The notes under the pieces: generated by a model | The model's database searches: none | What the model saw: the letters and a program-made list of their open reading frames with translations, nothing else | Told to the model about the DNA's origin: nothing | Source: Terriglobia bacterium | GTDB lineage: Bacteria; Acidobacteriota; Terriglobia; Bryobacterales; UBA6623 | Assembly (NCBI GenBank): GCA_009838515.1 | Contig: VXRL01000040.1 | Coordinates: forward strand, 243,749-307,748 | Direction of reading: 5' to 3' | Length of the DNA: 64,000 nucleotides | Translations under genes and position numbers: made by a program | Part shown: piece by piece, positions 24,953-33,838 of the stretch | Layout of the letters: every line of letters begins with the position of its first letter | Position numbering within the stretch: position 1 is the first letter of the stretch

Positions 24953-26107
24953 TCAAGCCGCCGCCCGCGTTTCCGCCTGCATGGTCGCCGCGGCGAAACT
25001 CAAAAGGTCGCGGCGCTTGCGCGCAACCTCGGCCAGCCGCTCGTAGTCCTGCGCCATCTGGCAAAGCTGCAGGGCGTTGGGGCAGGTGAGGAACTGCGGA
25101 TCGGCCTCGGAGAGGTGTTCCAGCGCCACATCGGCGGCCTCTGCGGGACGCTCCACGCGCACCAGCAGGTTCACCAGCACTTGCGCGGGCGTCGTGCCGG
25201 CGATATTGGCATCGCAAGTCTCGATCTTGCGCCGGAAGTGCTCCAGCCCGGCCTCGACATCGCGCCGCAGGACCGTGCTGATGTAAACGCCGTAGTCTTC
25301 AAAGACGTTCTCAAACGGCGGATTGCCCGGGAACTGGTACATCTCGCTGAGCTGGCTTCCGTAGCGGGCCATGCCGAGCAGCAGTTCCAGCGTGCGCTCG
25401 CGGTCAATCGCAGCCGCCATCTGCACGAGGGACGAGACATGCGAGGTGTCCAAGTAGTAGGCATTGCCCTCGAAGAGCCATCCGCGTTCCTCCACGATGG
25501 CTCCAAGGTCGTCGCCGTCTGGTGCCTGCCCCTCCTTCTGCTCCACGGCGTACTTGATGTTCGCCAGCAGTTCCGAGTGCACGTTCTCGGCCAGCAGTTC
25601 CGCGCAGTCCGCCCTGCCCTCCTCGACGGGATACTGCGAGAAGTTGGTGATGGCGCGGCAAGTGCCGTAATGCTTGAGGATCAGTTCGAAGCCCTTCTTC
25701 GGATTGACCTGCTCGTGATAGGCAACCTCGATGACGCCGTCCAAGGCCTCACCGGCCACGGCATCGTCACACTGCTCGATGGCCTGGCGAATGAGATCCT
25801 TCTCCCCGACAGCGCGGAAGTACGGCCAAGCCCGCCCGATCTCGCCATCGTTGAGGAAGAGCGTGCCCACCTCGCGGGCGGCTTCCACCGTGGCGCTCTC
25901 GTAGGCGGCCTGGCAGTCCTCGCCGAGATTGTTCCAAGGCTCGGTTTGGATCAGCGGCATGCCCAGCGCGTGCCGCTTCTGCATCAAGCGCGCTTCGAAG
26001 ATCATCGGGTAGGACCGCTCCTTCCGGAAGCGGTCGATCGCAAGCTCAAACCCGGCCTCGACGTCTCCGGATGCGAGGGCATCCCTGACTTGGTCGAACA
26101 CATCCAT
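24953..26107 (-). CDS. Hypothetical cytoplasmic protein (384 aa)
   Basis: Start at ATG 26107 (MDVFDQVRDALASGDVEAGF), with GAAGGGAG about 10 nt upstream and CATAAT 18 nt upstream. No signal peptide, membrane segment or cofactor motif is visible. The sequence is rich in Glu, Ala and Leu and looks all-helical, with patterns suggestive of TPR-like helical pairs (GSQLSEMYQFPGNPPFENVF; AAEAADVALEHLSEADP-like runs). I do not recognise a named family. It immediately precedes the GlcD-like gene (21 bp) and probably shares its transcript. The frame upstream to 26557 is rejected as antisense to the next gene. Confidence 0.7.
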   Translation of the reverse strand: MDVFDQVRDALASGDVEAGFELAIDRFRKERSYPMIFEARLMQKRHALGMPLIQTEPWNNLGEDCQAAYESATVEAAREVGTLFLNDGEIGRAWPYFRAVGEKDLIRQAIEQCDDAVAGEALDGVIEVAYHEQVNPKKGFELILKHYGTCRAITNFSQYPVEEGRADCAELLAENVHSELLANIKYAVEQKEGQAPDGDDLGAIVEERGWLFEGNAYYLDTSHVSSLVQMAAAIDRERTLELLLGMARYGSQLSEMYQFPGNPPFENVFEDYGVYISTVLRRDVEAGLEHFRRKIETCDANIAGTTPAQVLVNLLVRVERPAEAADVALEHLSEADPQFLTCPNALQLCQMAQDYERLAEVARKRRDLLSFAAATMQAETRAAA

Positions 26108-26211
26108 CGCAGACTCCCTTCCGCCATTATGCGGCAACCGCGGGCCGAGCGGCAGCATTGCGCTCACTCGCCGGCTTGAGGCCGCTGCAAGCCCGGCGCG
26201 CCGCAGGGGGG

Positions 26212-26658
26212 CTAGTACGACGGGCCTTTCGGCGGCGGCGTCTTGAAGCGCACCCAACTGGCACAAAGCAGCACGAACGAACCCAGAAGCATCCAGCCAT
26301 GGGTCTTGAAGCCCTCGATGCCATCGAAGCGATAGTCGCCGCGGAAGACCGCCGCCGTCAATCCCAAGAACAGTACTACGGCCCAGACCAGCAGGGGAAT
26401 GCGTTTGAGCCTGCTTTCGGAAACGGCAAGCGCCGAAGCGACAACAGCGAAGGAGCCGAGCAACAGCAGCGCCACGGCCGCGTCCTCTGGCGAAACCGGC
26501 ACCAGGGGGAAGTACATATCGCCGCCGACGACCAAACCTAAGGTGCCGAGGGCGCACAAGTAGAGCCCCAAGAGCAGGCTAGCGATAGCTCCGATCCCAC
26601 CGAAGGCGCTCCGGATGAAGCTCGGCCGACCGGCTCTGATCTTGAAACGGCGTTTCAA
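26212..26658 (-). CDS. Small multi-pass membrane protein, unknown
   Basis: 148 aa from a TTG at 26658. Basic N-terminus (MKRRFKIRAGRPSF), then four predicted membrane helices at about 17-45, 57-78, 87-105 and 120-137, and a basic proline-rich end (RFKTPPPKGPSY). TAGTAT on the minus strand lies 6 nt before the TTG. The nearby ATG is out of frame and hits a stop after three codons, which supports the TTG. No family recognised. Confidence 0.6.
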   Translation of the reverse strand: MKRRFKIRAGRPSFIRSAFGGIGAIASLLLGLYLCALGTLGLVVGGDMYFPLVPVSPEDAAVALLLLGSFAVVASALAVSESRLKRIPLLVWAVVLFLGLTAAVFRGDYRFDGIEGFKTHGWMLLGSFVLLCASWVRFKTPPPKGPSY

Positions 26659-26664
26659 TGATTC

Positions 26665-26670
26665 ATACTA
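26665..26670 (-). promoter_or_regulatory. Candidate -10, leaderless start
   Basis: TAGTAT on the minus strand with exactly 6 nt to the TTG at 26658. The spacing is identical to that at 1583, 5714, 24931 and 27954. Confidence 0.4.
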
Positions 26671-26753
26671 ACACTCCCCGAATCAAACAGATGCAGACGC
26701 GGCCAGCAGCTGCCGGCCTCGCGCCGGCCGACCGCCCCTGCACAGTGGCGAGC

Positions 26754-26759
26754 CATAAT
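26754..26759 (+). promoter_or_regulatory. Candidate -10 of nagA
   Basis: CATAAT 8 nt upstream of the ATG at 26768. No Shine-Dalgarno fits in the gap, so the mRNA would have a leader of only 1-2 nt. Confidence 0.45.
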
Positions 26760-26767
26760 GAGACTCC

Positions 26768-27922
26768 ATGTCGAGCAGACCCGCGGCGGTGGCCGGATCC
26801 GAGACCGTGCGCGGCATCCATCCCGGAACCGGCGAGACGCTAGCCATCAGCACCAGCGGCGGTAGAATCTCCGCGCTCGAGGCCGTGCCCGGCGAGGCGG
26901 GGCCCTTCGTTTCCCCCGGATGGGTGGACCTGCAGGTGAACGGCTTCGCCGGCGTGGACTACAACGACCCGAGCACGCCCGCCGACGAAATCGCCCGCTC
27001 GATCGAAGTCCAGCGTTCTACCGGCGTCGCGCGCTTCTACCCCACGGTGATCACCGGATCTGGACAGGGCATGCGAGGCTCACTCCGGAACCTAGCCCTG
27101 GCCCGGCGCACCATCTCCAACGGCTCGGCAATGCTCGGCTTCCACGTCGAAGGGCCGTGGATCTCACCGGATGATGGACCGCGCGGAGCGCATCCGCAGC
27201 AGCACGTGCGCCCGCCCAGCATCGAAGAGTTCGCGCGCTTTCAGGACGCGGCGGACGGGGGCATCCGGATCGTCACGCTCAGCCCGGAACACGACGAGGC
27301 GCCCCGCGTGATCGAGCACATGGTAGCCAACGACGTGGTCGTCTCGATCGGACATACCAACGCCACGTCGGCACAGATCGCCGACGCGGTTTGCGCCGGT
27401 GCGACGATGAGCACCCACTTGGGCAATGGCGCGCACGCGAGGGTCCCGAGGCACGACAACTACATCGTCCACCAGATGGCTGACGATCGCCTCTACGCAG
27501 GCCTGATCATCGACGGGATCCACCTGCCTCCGCCATTCGCCAAGGTCGCGCTGCGCGCCAAGGGGCCGCACCGATCGATTCTCGTCACCGATGCGGTGGC
27601 ACCAGCCCATTGCGAGCCGGGCATATACCAGCTCGGCGAGCAGCAAGTCGAGCTGTTGCCTAGCAGCCGGGTCGAACTCACCACCAGCCGGCGGCTGGCG
27701 GGATCCGCCCTGAGCATGGATCGCGGCGTCGAGAACGCCATGCGATTCGCGGGGATGACGCTGCACGAAGCTACGCGACTTGCCTGCTCGAATCCGGGAG
27801 CGGCGATGGGACTGGCGCAGCGCACGGAATATCTCACTCCCGGACAAGCCGCCGATTTCACACTGTTCCGCCTGGAGGAGGGAAATCTAGAGGTGATCCG
27901 CACCATCGCCGTGGCGGACTGA
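26768..27922 (+). CDS. nagA: N-acetylglucosamine-6-phosphate deacetylase
   Basis: 384 aa. Amidohydrolase-superfamily enzyme that removes the acetyl group from GlcNAc-6-P in amino-sugar and peptidoglycan recycling. Visible family motifs are WVDLQVNGFAGVDYND, LGFHVEGPWISP (metal-binding Glu), SIGHTNAT, MSTHLGNGAHARVPR and ILVTDAVAPAH (the catalytic Asp region). Length and order are normal. nagB is not adjacent; instead tmk and holB follow on the same strand, tmk 31 bp later with its own -10. Confidence 0.92.
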   Translation: MSSRPAAVAGSETVRGIHPGTGETLAISTSGGRISALEAVPGEAGPFVSPGWVDLQVNGFAGVDYNDPSTPADEIARSIEVQRSTGVARFYPTVITGSGQGMRGSLRNLALARRTISNGSAMLGFHVEGPWISPDDGPRGAHPQQHVRPPSIEEFARFQDAADGGIRIVTLSPEHDEAPRVIEHMVANDVVVSIGHTNATSAQIADAVCAGATMSTHLGNGAHARVPRHDNYIVHQMADDRLYAGLIIDGIHLPPPFAKVALRAKGPHRSILVTDAVAPAHCEPGIYQLGEQQVELLPSSRVELTTSRRLAGSALSMDRGVENAMRFAGMTLHEATRLACSNPGAAMGLAQRTEYLTPGQAADFTLFRLEEGNLEVIRTIAVAD

Positions 27923-27941
27923 CTAGCTGGACGGGCGGGGA

Positions 27942-27947
27942 TATAAT
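27942..27947 (+). promoter_or_regulatory. Consensus -10 of tmk, leaderless start
   Basis: A perfect TATAAT 6 nt upstream of the TTG at 27954. The transcription start would coincide with the initiation codon. Confidence 0.55.
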
Positions 27948-27953
27948 CGCAAC

Positions 27954-28622
27954 TTGCCGAGCGTTGGATTCTTCGTCAGCGTCGAGGGAATCGATGGTTG
28001 CGGCAAGACAACCCAGATCCGGCTCCTAGTCGAACGGCTGGCGGCACTGGGGGTACCGACGCTTCTTGCGCAAGAGCCCGGCGGAACAGCGACCGGACGG
28101 CTGATTCGAAGCGTGCTGCTCGATGCTCGGAACCACGGCATCGAGCCGATGACCGAGCTGCTGCTGTTCTTCGCGTCACGGGCGCAAAACCTGGCAGAAG
28201 TCATTCGCCCGGCCCTAGATGCCGGTCAAGTCGTGGTTTGCGATCGCTTCACGGATGCGAGCGTTGCCTATCAAGGCTACGGTCGAGGACTAGGCGCCGC
28301 CTCGGTGCAACAGTTGAGCGAAGTCGCCTGCGGTGATCTGCAGCCCGACCTGACGCTCTGGCTGGACATCGAGCCGGCGGCCGCACTGGCAAGGGCTGGC
28401 AAACGCGAGTCCGGCGGGAGCGCCGGCCGGGACCGCATGGAGTCAGAGGCGCTGGAGTTCTTCCTGCGCGTGCGGGAGGGATATGCTCACACGCATGCCG
28501 ACCAGCCGCAGCGAATTCGACGTATCGCAGCGGACGGCTCGGTCTCAGAGGTCTTCGACCGCGTGATGGCCGCGGTATTTCCAGCGCTCGAAGCGCGCGG
28601 CTTCGTGGTGCGGAGCAACTGA
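27954..28622 (+). CDS. tmk: Thymidylate kinase
   Basis: 222 aa from a TTG. It phosphorylates dTMP to dTDP. P-loop VEGIDGCGKTT near residue 15, the CDRFTDASVAYQGYGRGL substrate-binding block, and a lid region (RAGKRESGGSAGRDRM). No ATG or GTG exists near the conserved start; the only in-frame codon upstream before a TAG is a CTG, so the TTG is favoured. The stop overlaps the ATG of holB (TGATG). A tmk-holB pair is common in bacteria. Confidence 0.93.
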   Translation: MPSVGFFVSVEGIDGCGKTTQIRLLVERLAALGVPTLLAQEPGGTATGRLIRSVLLDARNHGIEPMTELLLFFASRAQNLAEVIRPALDAGQVVVCDRFTDASVAYQGYGRGLGAASVQQLSEVACGDLQPDLTLWLDIEPAAALARAGKRESGGSAGRDRMESEALEFFLRVREGYAHTHADQPQRIRRIAADGSVSEVFDRVMAAVFPALEARGFVVRSN

Positions 28623-29695
28623 TGCCAGCCCCCCGATTCTTCGGCCATCAACGCGTCGCCGCGTCACTGTGGCGAATGGTATCTGAGGATCGCCTGCCGC
28701 AGACGCTGCTGTTCGCTGGGAAGCGAGGAATCGGCAAGGCCACGCTGGCCCGCCATCTGGCGGCCGGAATGAACTGCGCGTCCGGGCCGGGCAAGCCGTG
28801 CAGCGATTGCTCGGCCTGCATCAGGATCCTCGAAGGCGACCTGTCGACGGAGCAGTTCCGCGAGAGGATCGAGGCACGGCGCAAGCTATCGGCGGAGAAG
28901 CGCAAGGGCGCTCCGCTCGTGGTCGCGACGCACCCGGATGTACTTATTTTTCCCCCGGACGGGCCGATGCAGTTGCTATCGATCGACCAGGCTCGCATGC
29001 TGCGCGAGTCGGCTCGCCTCGCTCCGGCAGAGGGGCGCCGCAGGATCTTCGTGCTCGAACACGCCGATCGCGCCACGGAGGAAGCTTCGAACGCGCTGTT
29101 GAAGACCTTGGAGGAGCCGGCTGCCAGCCTCACGATCATCCTGACGTCCGAGAACCCGTTCGCCCTCCTGCCGACCATACGGTCCCGTGCCATCCCGTTC
29201 TACTTTTCCCCCTTGGCACGGAGCGAAATGGACGAATTCATGCAATCGCGGCACGAGGTTGCCGGGAAAGACCGCGCACTGGTCAGCGCGTGGGCGGAAG
29301 GCAGCCCCGGCGCGGCGATCACGCTGGACATGGAAGAGTTCGCGCGTCGCCGAGGCGCCATGCTAGCCCTGCTCCGAGCGGCGCTGAAGCGCGGCAAGTT
29401 CGCCAAGCTGTCTGTTGAGATCGCATCGCTCGGCAGAGGCGAATCGGGGCAGATCGACCGGCTGGCTGCAATGCTGCACTCGCTCTTGCGGGACCTGCTG
29501 CTGGTGCGCGTCAAGGCCCCCGCCAACCTCGTGCATCACGACATCGCCCCGGAGCTGGAACAGCTTGCGCCCCGGGTGAGCTTTCCCTGGCTCGAGCGGG
29601 CGGTCGTCGCGCTTCAAGAGCTGGAACAGCTCCAGCGCCTGAACGTGCAAAAGCAGATCGCATTCGAAGCATACGCCCTGAAACTGCAACGCTAG
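28622..29695 (+). CDS. holB: DNA polymerase III delta-prime subunit
   Basis: 357 aa, coupled to tmk. Clamp-loader AAA+ subunit with a P-loop-like LLFAGKRGIGKATLARHLA and a zinc-binding cysteine cluster (CASGPGKPCSDCSAC). The Walker B-like region reads RRIFVLEHADRATEEASNAL, followed by the SRC-like sensor in PTIRSRAIPFYF. Within the clamp loader it bridges to the delta subunit and helps load the sliding clamp onto primed DNA. Sequence and length are normal for the family. Confidence 0.9.
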   Translation: MPAPRFFGHQRVAASLWRMVSEDRLPQTLLFAGKRGIGKATLARHLAAGMNCASGPGKPCSDCSACIRILEGDLSTEQFRERIEARRKLSAEKRKGAPLVVATHPDVLIFPPDGPMQLLSIDQARMLRESARLAPAEGRRRIFVLEHADRATEEASNALLKTLEEPAASLTIILTSENPFALLPTIRSRAIPFYFSPLARSEMDEFMQSRHEVAGKDRALVSAWAEGSPGAAITLDMEEFARRRGAMLALLRAALKRGKFAKLSVEIASLGRGESGQIDRLAAMLHSLLRDLLLVRVKAPANLVHHDIAPELEQLAPRVSFPWLERAVVALQELEQLQRLNVQKQIAFEAYALKLQR

Positions 29696-29751
29696 CCGGG
29701 CCCACGCAGTTCGGCCCGCCGGGGTCTAGACTAAATCCAGCGAGGATTCCG

Positions 29752-31545
29752 ATGTCTGCAACAGCTCTAGCCGATTATCCGGCCGTGCAAGCTCCCGTAG
29801 GCGGCCACTTTCTGATCGCGTCCGGCGACCCCGGCACCGTGTTCACTCCGGAGGACTTCACCGAGGCGCAGCTCCAAGCGCTGGCCACGACCAAACGCTT
29901 TGTGGAAGCGGAGGTTGTGCCGCGAATCGCTGAATTCGAACGCAAGGAGCCAGGCTTGGCCCGACAGTTGATCGAACAGTCCGCCGAGCTAGGGCTGCTC
30001 GGCATCCTCGTGCCGGAGCGGCATGACGGGCTCGAGTTGGACATCACCACGCAGATGCTGGTAGCCGAGGCGATGGGCGGCTACGCATCGTTTTCGACTA
30101 CCTACGGGGCCCACGCTGGGATTGGCACATTGCCCTTGGTCTTCTTCGGAACCGAGGAACAGCGGCAGCGATACCTTCCTCGGATGGTCACGGGTGAGTC
30201 GCTGGCGGCCTACTGCCTGAGCGAGCCGCAAGCGGGCAGCGACTCGCAGAACTCGCTCACGCGCGCGGAACTGTCTTCTGACGGCAAGCACTACGTGTTG
30301 AACGGCCAGAAGATGTGGATCTCGAACGGGGGCTGGGCGGACCTGTACACGGTGTTCGCGAAGGTCGACGGCGAACAGTTCACGGCATTCTTGGTCGAAC
30401 GCGAGTTCGACGGTGTCCAGCCGGGGGCCGAAGAGCACAAGATGGGGCTGCGCGGCAGCTCGACAACAGCGCTGTACCTTGACAACGTCCACGTGCCAGT
30501 CGAGAACGTGCTCGGCGAGGTCGGACGCGGGCACGTGATCGCATTCAACGTCCTCAACATGGGACGCTTGGAGCTGGCGGCCGCATGCGTGGGCGGCGCC
30601 AAGGACTCGATCTCGGACTCGGCCGCGTACGCCCTGCAGCGCAAGGCGTTCGGGCAGCCAATCGCTAATTTCGGGGCCATCCGCCAGAAGCTCGCGGACA
30701 TGGCGGTGCGGGTATTCGCGAGCGAGTCGATGGTGTACCGCACGTCAGGAATGATCGATGCGAGGCTGGCAGACGTGTCGTGGGACAGCCCCGAGGCCGC
30801 GCGACAGACACTCAAGGCTGTAGAGGAGTACGCCATCGAGTGCTCTATCGCCAAGGTCTACGTGTCGGAGGTTCTCGACTTCACGACAGACGAGGCTGTG
30901 CAAATCCACGGCGGCTACGGCTACCACGAAGACTACGCAGTCGAACGCAACTACCGAGACTCCCGCATCAACCGCATCTTTGAGGGCACGAACGAAATCA
31001 ATCGCCTGCTGACGACTGGCATGCTGCTCAAGCGCGCAGGTCAAGGCCGCTTGGACTTGCTGAAGGCGGTCGCGCAGGCGGCAGGGAACTCGCCAGACGC
31101 TGCGGCAGCTGCTGGCGACTCCGCTGGTTTGGGCAAGGAGCAAGGCATTGTTGATCGCATAAGAAAGGCTACCTTATGCATGACGGGCTTGGCCTACCAG
31201 AGATTCGGCGATTCGCTCGACCGGCAGCAAGAGGTCGCCGCCGCTGTGGGCGACATGGCGGCAGAGGTCTACACCTCTGAATCTGCCCTGCTGCGAACCG
31301 CGAAGCTTACAGCGGACGGCCGCGGCGGCAACGCTCGCGACATGCTCACCGTGCTGCTCCAGCAATCTCTGGGCACGGTAAGGGAACTCGGCGGACTCGT
31401 GATCGGCGCTGCCGGCGACGGTGCTGAACTGGAGAACACGTGGAGCTCGTTCCTGCAGCTGACCGGCCCCGTTCCTTCAGACCTCCCGGCGGCGCGGGAT
31501 CGGATCGCCGCGCGGATCCTCGAGTCGGGCAGCTACTCGGTCTAG
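29752..31545 (+). CDS. Acyl-CoA dehydrogenase, long C-terminal form
   Basis: 597 aa. FAD-dependent enzyme of fatty-acid or related acyl-CoA oxidation. Family signature 1 is YCLSEPQAGSDSQNS; signature 2 is IHGGYGYHEDYAVERNYRD followed by RIFEGTNEINR, where the glutamate of FEGTNE is the expected catalytic base position. The N-terminal 30 residues and a helical C-terminal extension after residue 430 (as in VLCAD-type proteins) make it longer than the typical 380 aa. The start has GAGGA 6 nt upstream and TAGACT as a possible -10. The electron acceptor ETF is not in this window. Confidence 0.92.
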   Translation: MSATALADYPAVQAPVGGHFLIASGDPGTVFTPEDFTEAQLQALATTKRFVEAEVVPRIAEFERKEPGLARQLIEQSAELGLLGILVPERHDGLELDITTQMLVAEAMGGYASFSTTYGAHAGIGTLPLVFFGTEEQRQRYLPRMVTGESLAAYCLSEPQAGSDSQNSLTRAELSSDGKHYVLNGQKMWISNGGWADLYTVFAKVDGEQFTAFLVEREFDGVQPGAEEHKMGLRGSSTTALYLDNVHVPVENVLGEVGRGHVIAFNVLNMGRLELAAACVGGAKDSISDSAAYALQRKAFGQPIANFGAIRQKLADMAVRVFASESMVYRTSGMIDARLADVSWDSPEAARQTLKAVEEYAIECSIAKVYVSEVLDFTTDEAVQIHGGYGYHEDYAVERNYRDSRINRIFEGTNEINRLLTTGMLLKRAGQGRLDLLKAVAQAAGNSPDAAAAAGDSAGLGKEQGIVDRIRKATLCMTGLAYQRFGDSLDRQQEVAAAVGDMAAEVYTSESALLRTAKLTADGRGGNARDMLTVLLQQSLGTVRELGGLVIGAAGDGAELENTWSSFLQLTGPVPSDLPAARDRIAARILESGSYSV

Positions 31546-31865
31546 CGCAGAGCCACTCGGAACTCGGGTGCCGCGGTCCGGACTGACGGAAGCGGCGAAC
31601 TGGCCTAGGGCTCGGGCGACCAATGCCCGTGCTAGCGGGCGGACCGCACCGAGCCACCCGCACGTGAACACCCGGCCGTGATGCTATCACCGGTGCCGGT
31701 GGCGTGGCAACAGTTTCTGAGCAGAGTGGCCAGTTTCTGAGCAGAAACGACGGTTCGGTTGTCAGCAAGCCTTGCGGCTTATCCCTCCGTGGCAAGGAGG
31801 CCCTTCTAAACCCTCCTGTGCCGGCGCCTCAAGGCATTGTGGGCGAGCGCTGACGCAAGCCTAGG
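31546..31865. other. 320-bp intergenic region with a 20-bp-period repeat
   Basis: No gene is supported. The stretch contains two copies of CAGTTTCTGAGCAGA at 31711-31725 and 31731-31745. The second lies within the perfect dyad GTTTCTG-AG-CAGAAAC (31732-31747). Multiple short terminal repeats with this look occur at the ends of IS21-family elements, so this may be a solo insertion-sequence end. No transposase gene is next to it. Confidence 0.4.
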
Positions 31866-32369
31866 TCAATCCGAATCCGGCAGCTTCCATTCGGAGAGCG
31901 ACTCCTCGACCGATTCACACGATTCCAAACTCAGATCACGCCGGAGATGGCTCGGGCCTCCAGTAGGCTGTCCGGCACCCTCGGCTACCGCCAGGCACAC
32001 GCTTCCCGATGCCAATCGAATCTTGCCGACGCTGTCGAACGAGAAGCGCTGCGATGGCGACGAGTCACACGGCTTGAGGAAGACTTGGGCTCCGGGTTGG
32101 TCCGATTCCGCGGAAGCGCAGCGGTCATAGGCTGGCATGTAAAGCTGCCCCGATGACGGCTTGTTGATCGCAAACATCTCGTCCGCCGCGCCGGGCTTGC
32201 AGGTGTGCGCCATTAGGGGAGCGTTGAGATTGAGACGGTTTCCAAAACCTGGGACGTCGACGCAGTAGCGTTCGGGCTCGTCGAGGGGGTCAACCAGTTC
32301 AATCAAGCCCTCGGCCTGGCCTAGCACCGGAAACGCCAGCGCCGCGATGAGGGGGATTCGTGCAAGCAC
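31866..32369 (-). CDS. Secreted beta-trefoil (ricin-type lectin-like) protein
   Basis: 167 aa from a GTG at 32369 that opens a good signal peptide (MLARIPLIAALAFPVLGQA). TAGAAT (32378-32383, minus strand) is 8 nt upstream; the longer frame to 32393 lacks such support. The mature part shows repeating beta-trefoil-like units with paired cysteines (RYCVDVPGFGNRLNLNAPL; KPGAADEMFAINKPSSGQLY; SQRFSFDSVGKIRLASGSVC). It probably binds carbohydrate outside the cell. It is divergent from the PQQ-like gene, whose product is also exported. Confidence 0.65.
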   Translation of the reverse strand: MLARIPLIAALAFPVLGQAEGLIELVDPLDEPERYCVDVPGFGNRLNLNAPLMAHTCKPGAADEMFAINKPSSGQLYMPAYDRCASAESDQPGAQVFLKPCDSSPSQRFSFDSVGKIRLASGSVCLAVAEGAGQPTGGPSHLRRDLSLESCESVEESLSEWKLPDSD

Positions 32370-32449
32370 CGAGAGACATTCTAGCGCTGACACAACGGGA
32401 CGACCGCCTCACGCTTGGAGCTGTCCGAGCGCTTGATACCATGTTTGGC

Positions 32450-33754
32450 ATGCAACGGCTGCTGATAACCCTCGTGGCCATCGCCGGACTGGCTGCCGCC
32501 AATGACAGCTGGCCGCAGTGGCGCGGACCGAATCTCGACGGGACGAGCACGTCCACAGGACTGCCCGTTCGCTGGAGCACGTCCGAGAACGTCGTTTGGC
32601 GCACCAAGCTGCCAAGCTGGGCAGCCGCGACGCCGATCATTTGGGGCGATACCGTTTTCGTGACATCCGCGGAGAAGGGGTCGAGCCTGAACCGGCCCAA
32701 CTCCCGGCTGTTCCAAGGTGGTGACGCGGATCGCGACCAGCTCTACCTGATCGCGATCAGCCGCCAGGACGGCAAGGTCCGCTGGCAGCAGTCCATCGGG
32801 CGCGGAAACCGCATCGGCAACAAGCAAAACATGGCGTCACCGTCACCAGTCACCGACGGCGAGCATGTCTGGGTGGCCAACGGAAACGGCGAGGTGCGCT
32901 GCTTCGACTTCTCCGGCCGCCAGATCTGGTTGCGCGACTTGCAGGCCGACTATGGCAAGTTCGGTGTGCAATTCGGCTACGGTTCGTCTCCCCTGCTTCA
33001 CCAAGGAGTGCTGTATCTGCAGAACTTGCAAGGCATGTACACGGACGATCCGTCGTACGTGCTGGCGATGGACGCCAAGTCCGGAAAAACGCTGTGGAAG
33101 GTCGACCGGCCCACCGACGGCGAGCACGAGACCCCTGATTCGTACTCGACGGCCACGCTGGCCAAGGTCGGCGAGAAGTTCATCCTGATCGTCTCGGGCG
33201 CCGGCTACGTCACCGGCCATGACCTCCAGACTGGCAGGGAGGTCTGGCGGGCCGGCGGACTGAACCCGAACAACGCAAGGAACTATCGCACCATCGCTTC
33301 GTCGCTCGTGGTTGACGACATCGTGCTGGTGCCCTCGCGGAGAAGGCCGTTCATCGCGTTCCGCACCGACGGGCGTGGGGACGTGACCGAGTCTAAGAAG
33401 CTCTGGTCTACCGACTACGGTCCGGACGTGCCGACGCCGACCAGCGATGGGAAGCGGCTCTACATCATCGACGACAAGGGCATATCGCTCAACCTGAAGG
33501 TAAGCGACGGAAGTACGATCTGGGATCGCACCCGGATCGAGCCGGGCACCTATTCGGCGTCTCCCCTGCTGGCGGACGGCAAGATCTACGCCATCAGCGA
33601 GGAAGGGACGACCACCGTCCTCAAAGCCGGCGACGAGTTCGAGATCTTGGCCGTGAATCGCCTTGACGACTACACCCTGGCGTCACCTGCGGCAGCGGGG
33701 AATCAGATCTTCATCCGCACCGCCGAGTACCTATACTGCATCGGCAAACCGTAG
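32450..33754 (+). CDS. Exported PQQ-like beta-propeller protein
   Basis: 434 aa from ATG 32450 (an ATG at 32441 is in frame). Signal peptide RLLITLVAIAGLAAAN, then an outer-membrane-assembly/PQQ-like propeller: the WPQWRGPNLDGTS opening and repeated blade motifs ending in trp-dock patterns (QDGKVRWQQ, FSGRQIWLRDL, AKSGKTLWKVD, TGREVWRAGG, VSDGSTIWDRTRI). Such proteins, frequent in Planctomycetes and Acidobacteriota, rarely have demonstrated enzyme activity. A TGATAC at 32434-32439 may be the -10. It converges with the PVC-type haem protein gene. Confidence 0.85.
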   Translation: MQRLLITLVAIAGLAAANDSWPQWRGPNLDGTSTSTGLPVRWSTSENVVWRTKLPSWAAATPIIWGDTVFVTSAEKGSSLNRPNSRLFQGGDADRDQLYLIAISRQDGKVRWQQSIGRGNRIGNKQNMASPSPVTDGEHVWVANGNGEVRCFDFSGRQIWLRDLQADYGKFGVQFGYGSSPLLHQGVLYLQNLQGMYTDDPSYVLAMDAKSGKTLWKVDRPTDGEHETPDSYSTATLAKVGEKFILIVSGAGYVTGHDLQTGREVWRAGGLNPNNARNYRTIASSLVVDDIVLVPSRRRPFIAFRTDGRGDVTESKKLWSTDYGPDVPTPTSDGKRLYIIDDKGISLNLKVSDGSTIWDRTRIEPGTYSASPLLADGKIYAISEEGTTTVLKAGDEFEILAVNRLDDYTLASPAAAGNQIFIRTAEYLYCIGKP

Positions 33755-33810
33755 CTGGCCGAACGCAGGAGCATCCGCTTGGCAGGTGCCGCGGAACTCC
33801 CGGCATCGAC

Positions 33811-33829
33811 CCCGGGCACCGGCCCCGGG
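33811..33829. terminator. Hairpin between convergent genes
   Basis: Two CCCGGG hexamers (33811-33816 and 33824-33829) can pair around a 7-nt loop, in the 84-bp gap between two convergent stops. It has no T-tract; a bidirectional terminator is plausible by position only. Confidence 0.3.
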
Positions 33830-33838
33830 CTAGGACGA

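Noticed and set aside
24920-26179. 419-codon plus-strand frame
   Set aside because: Antisense to the hypothetical gene at 24953-26107, which has a better start (ribosome binding site plus ATG) and a plausible protein composition.
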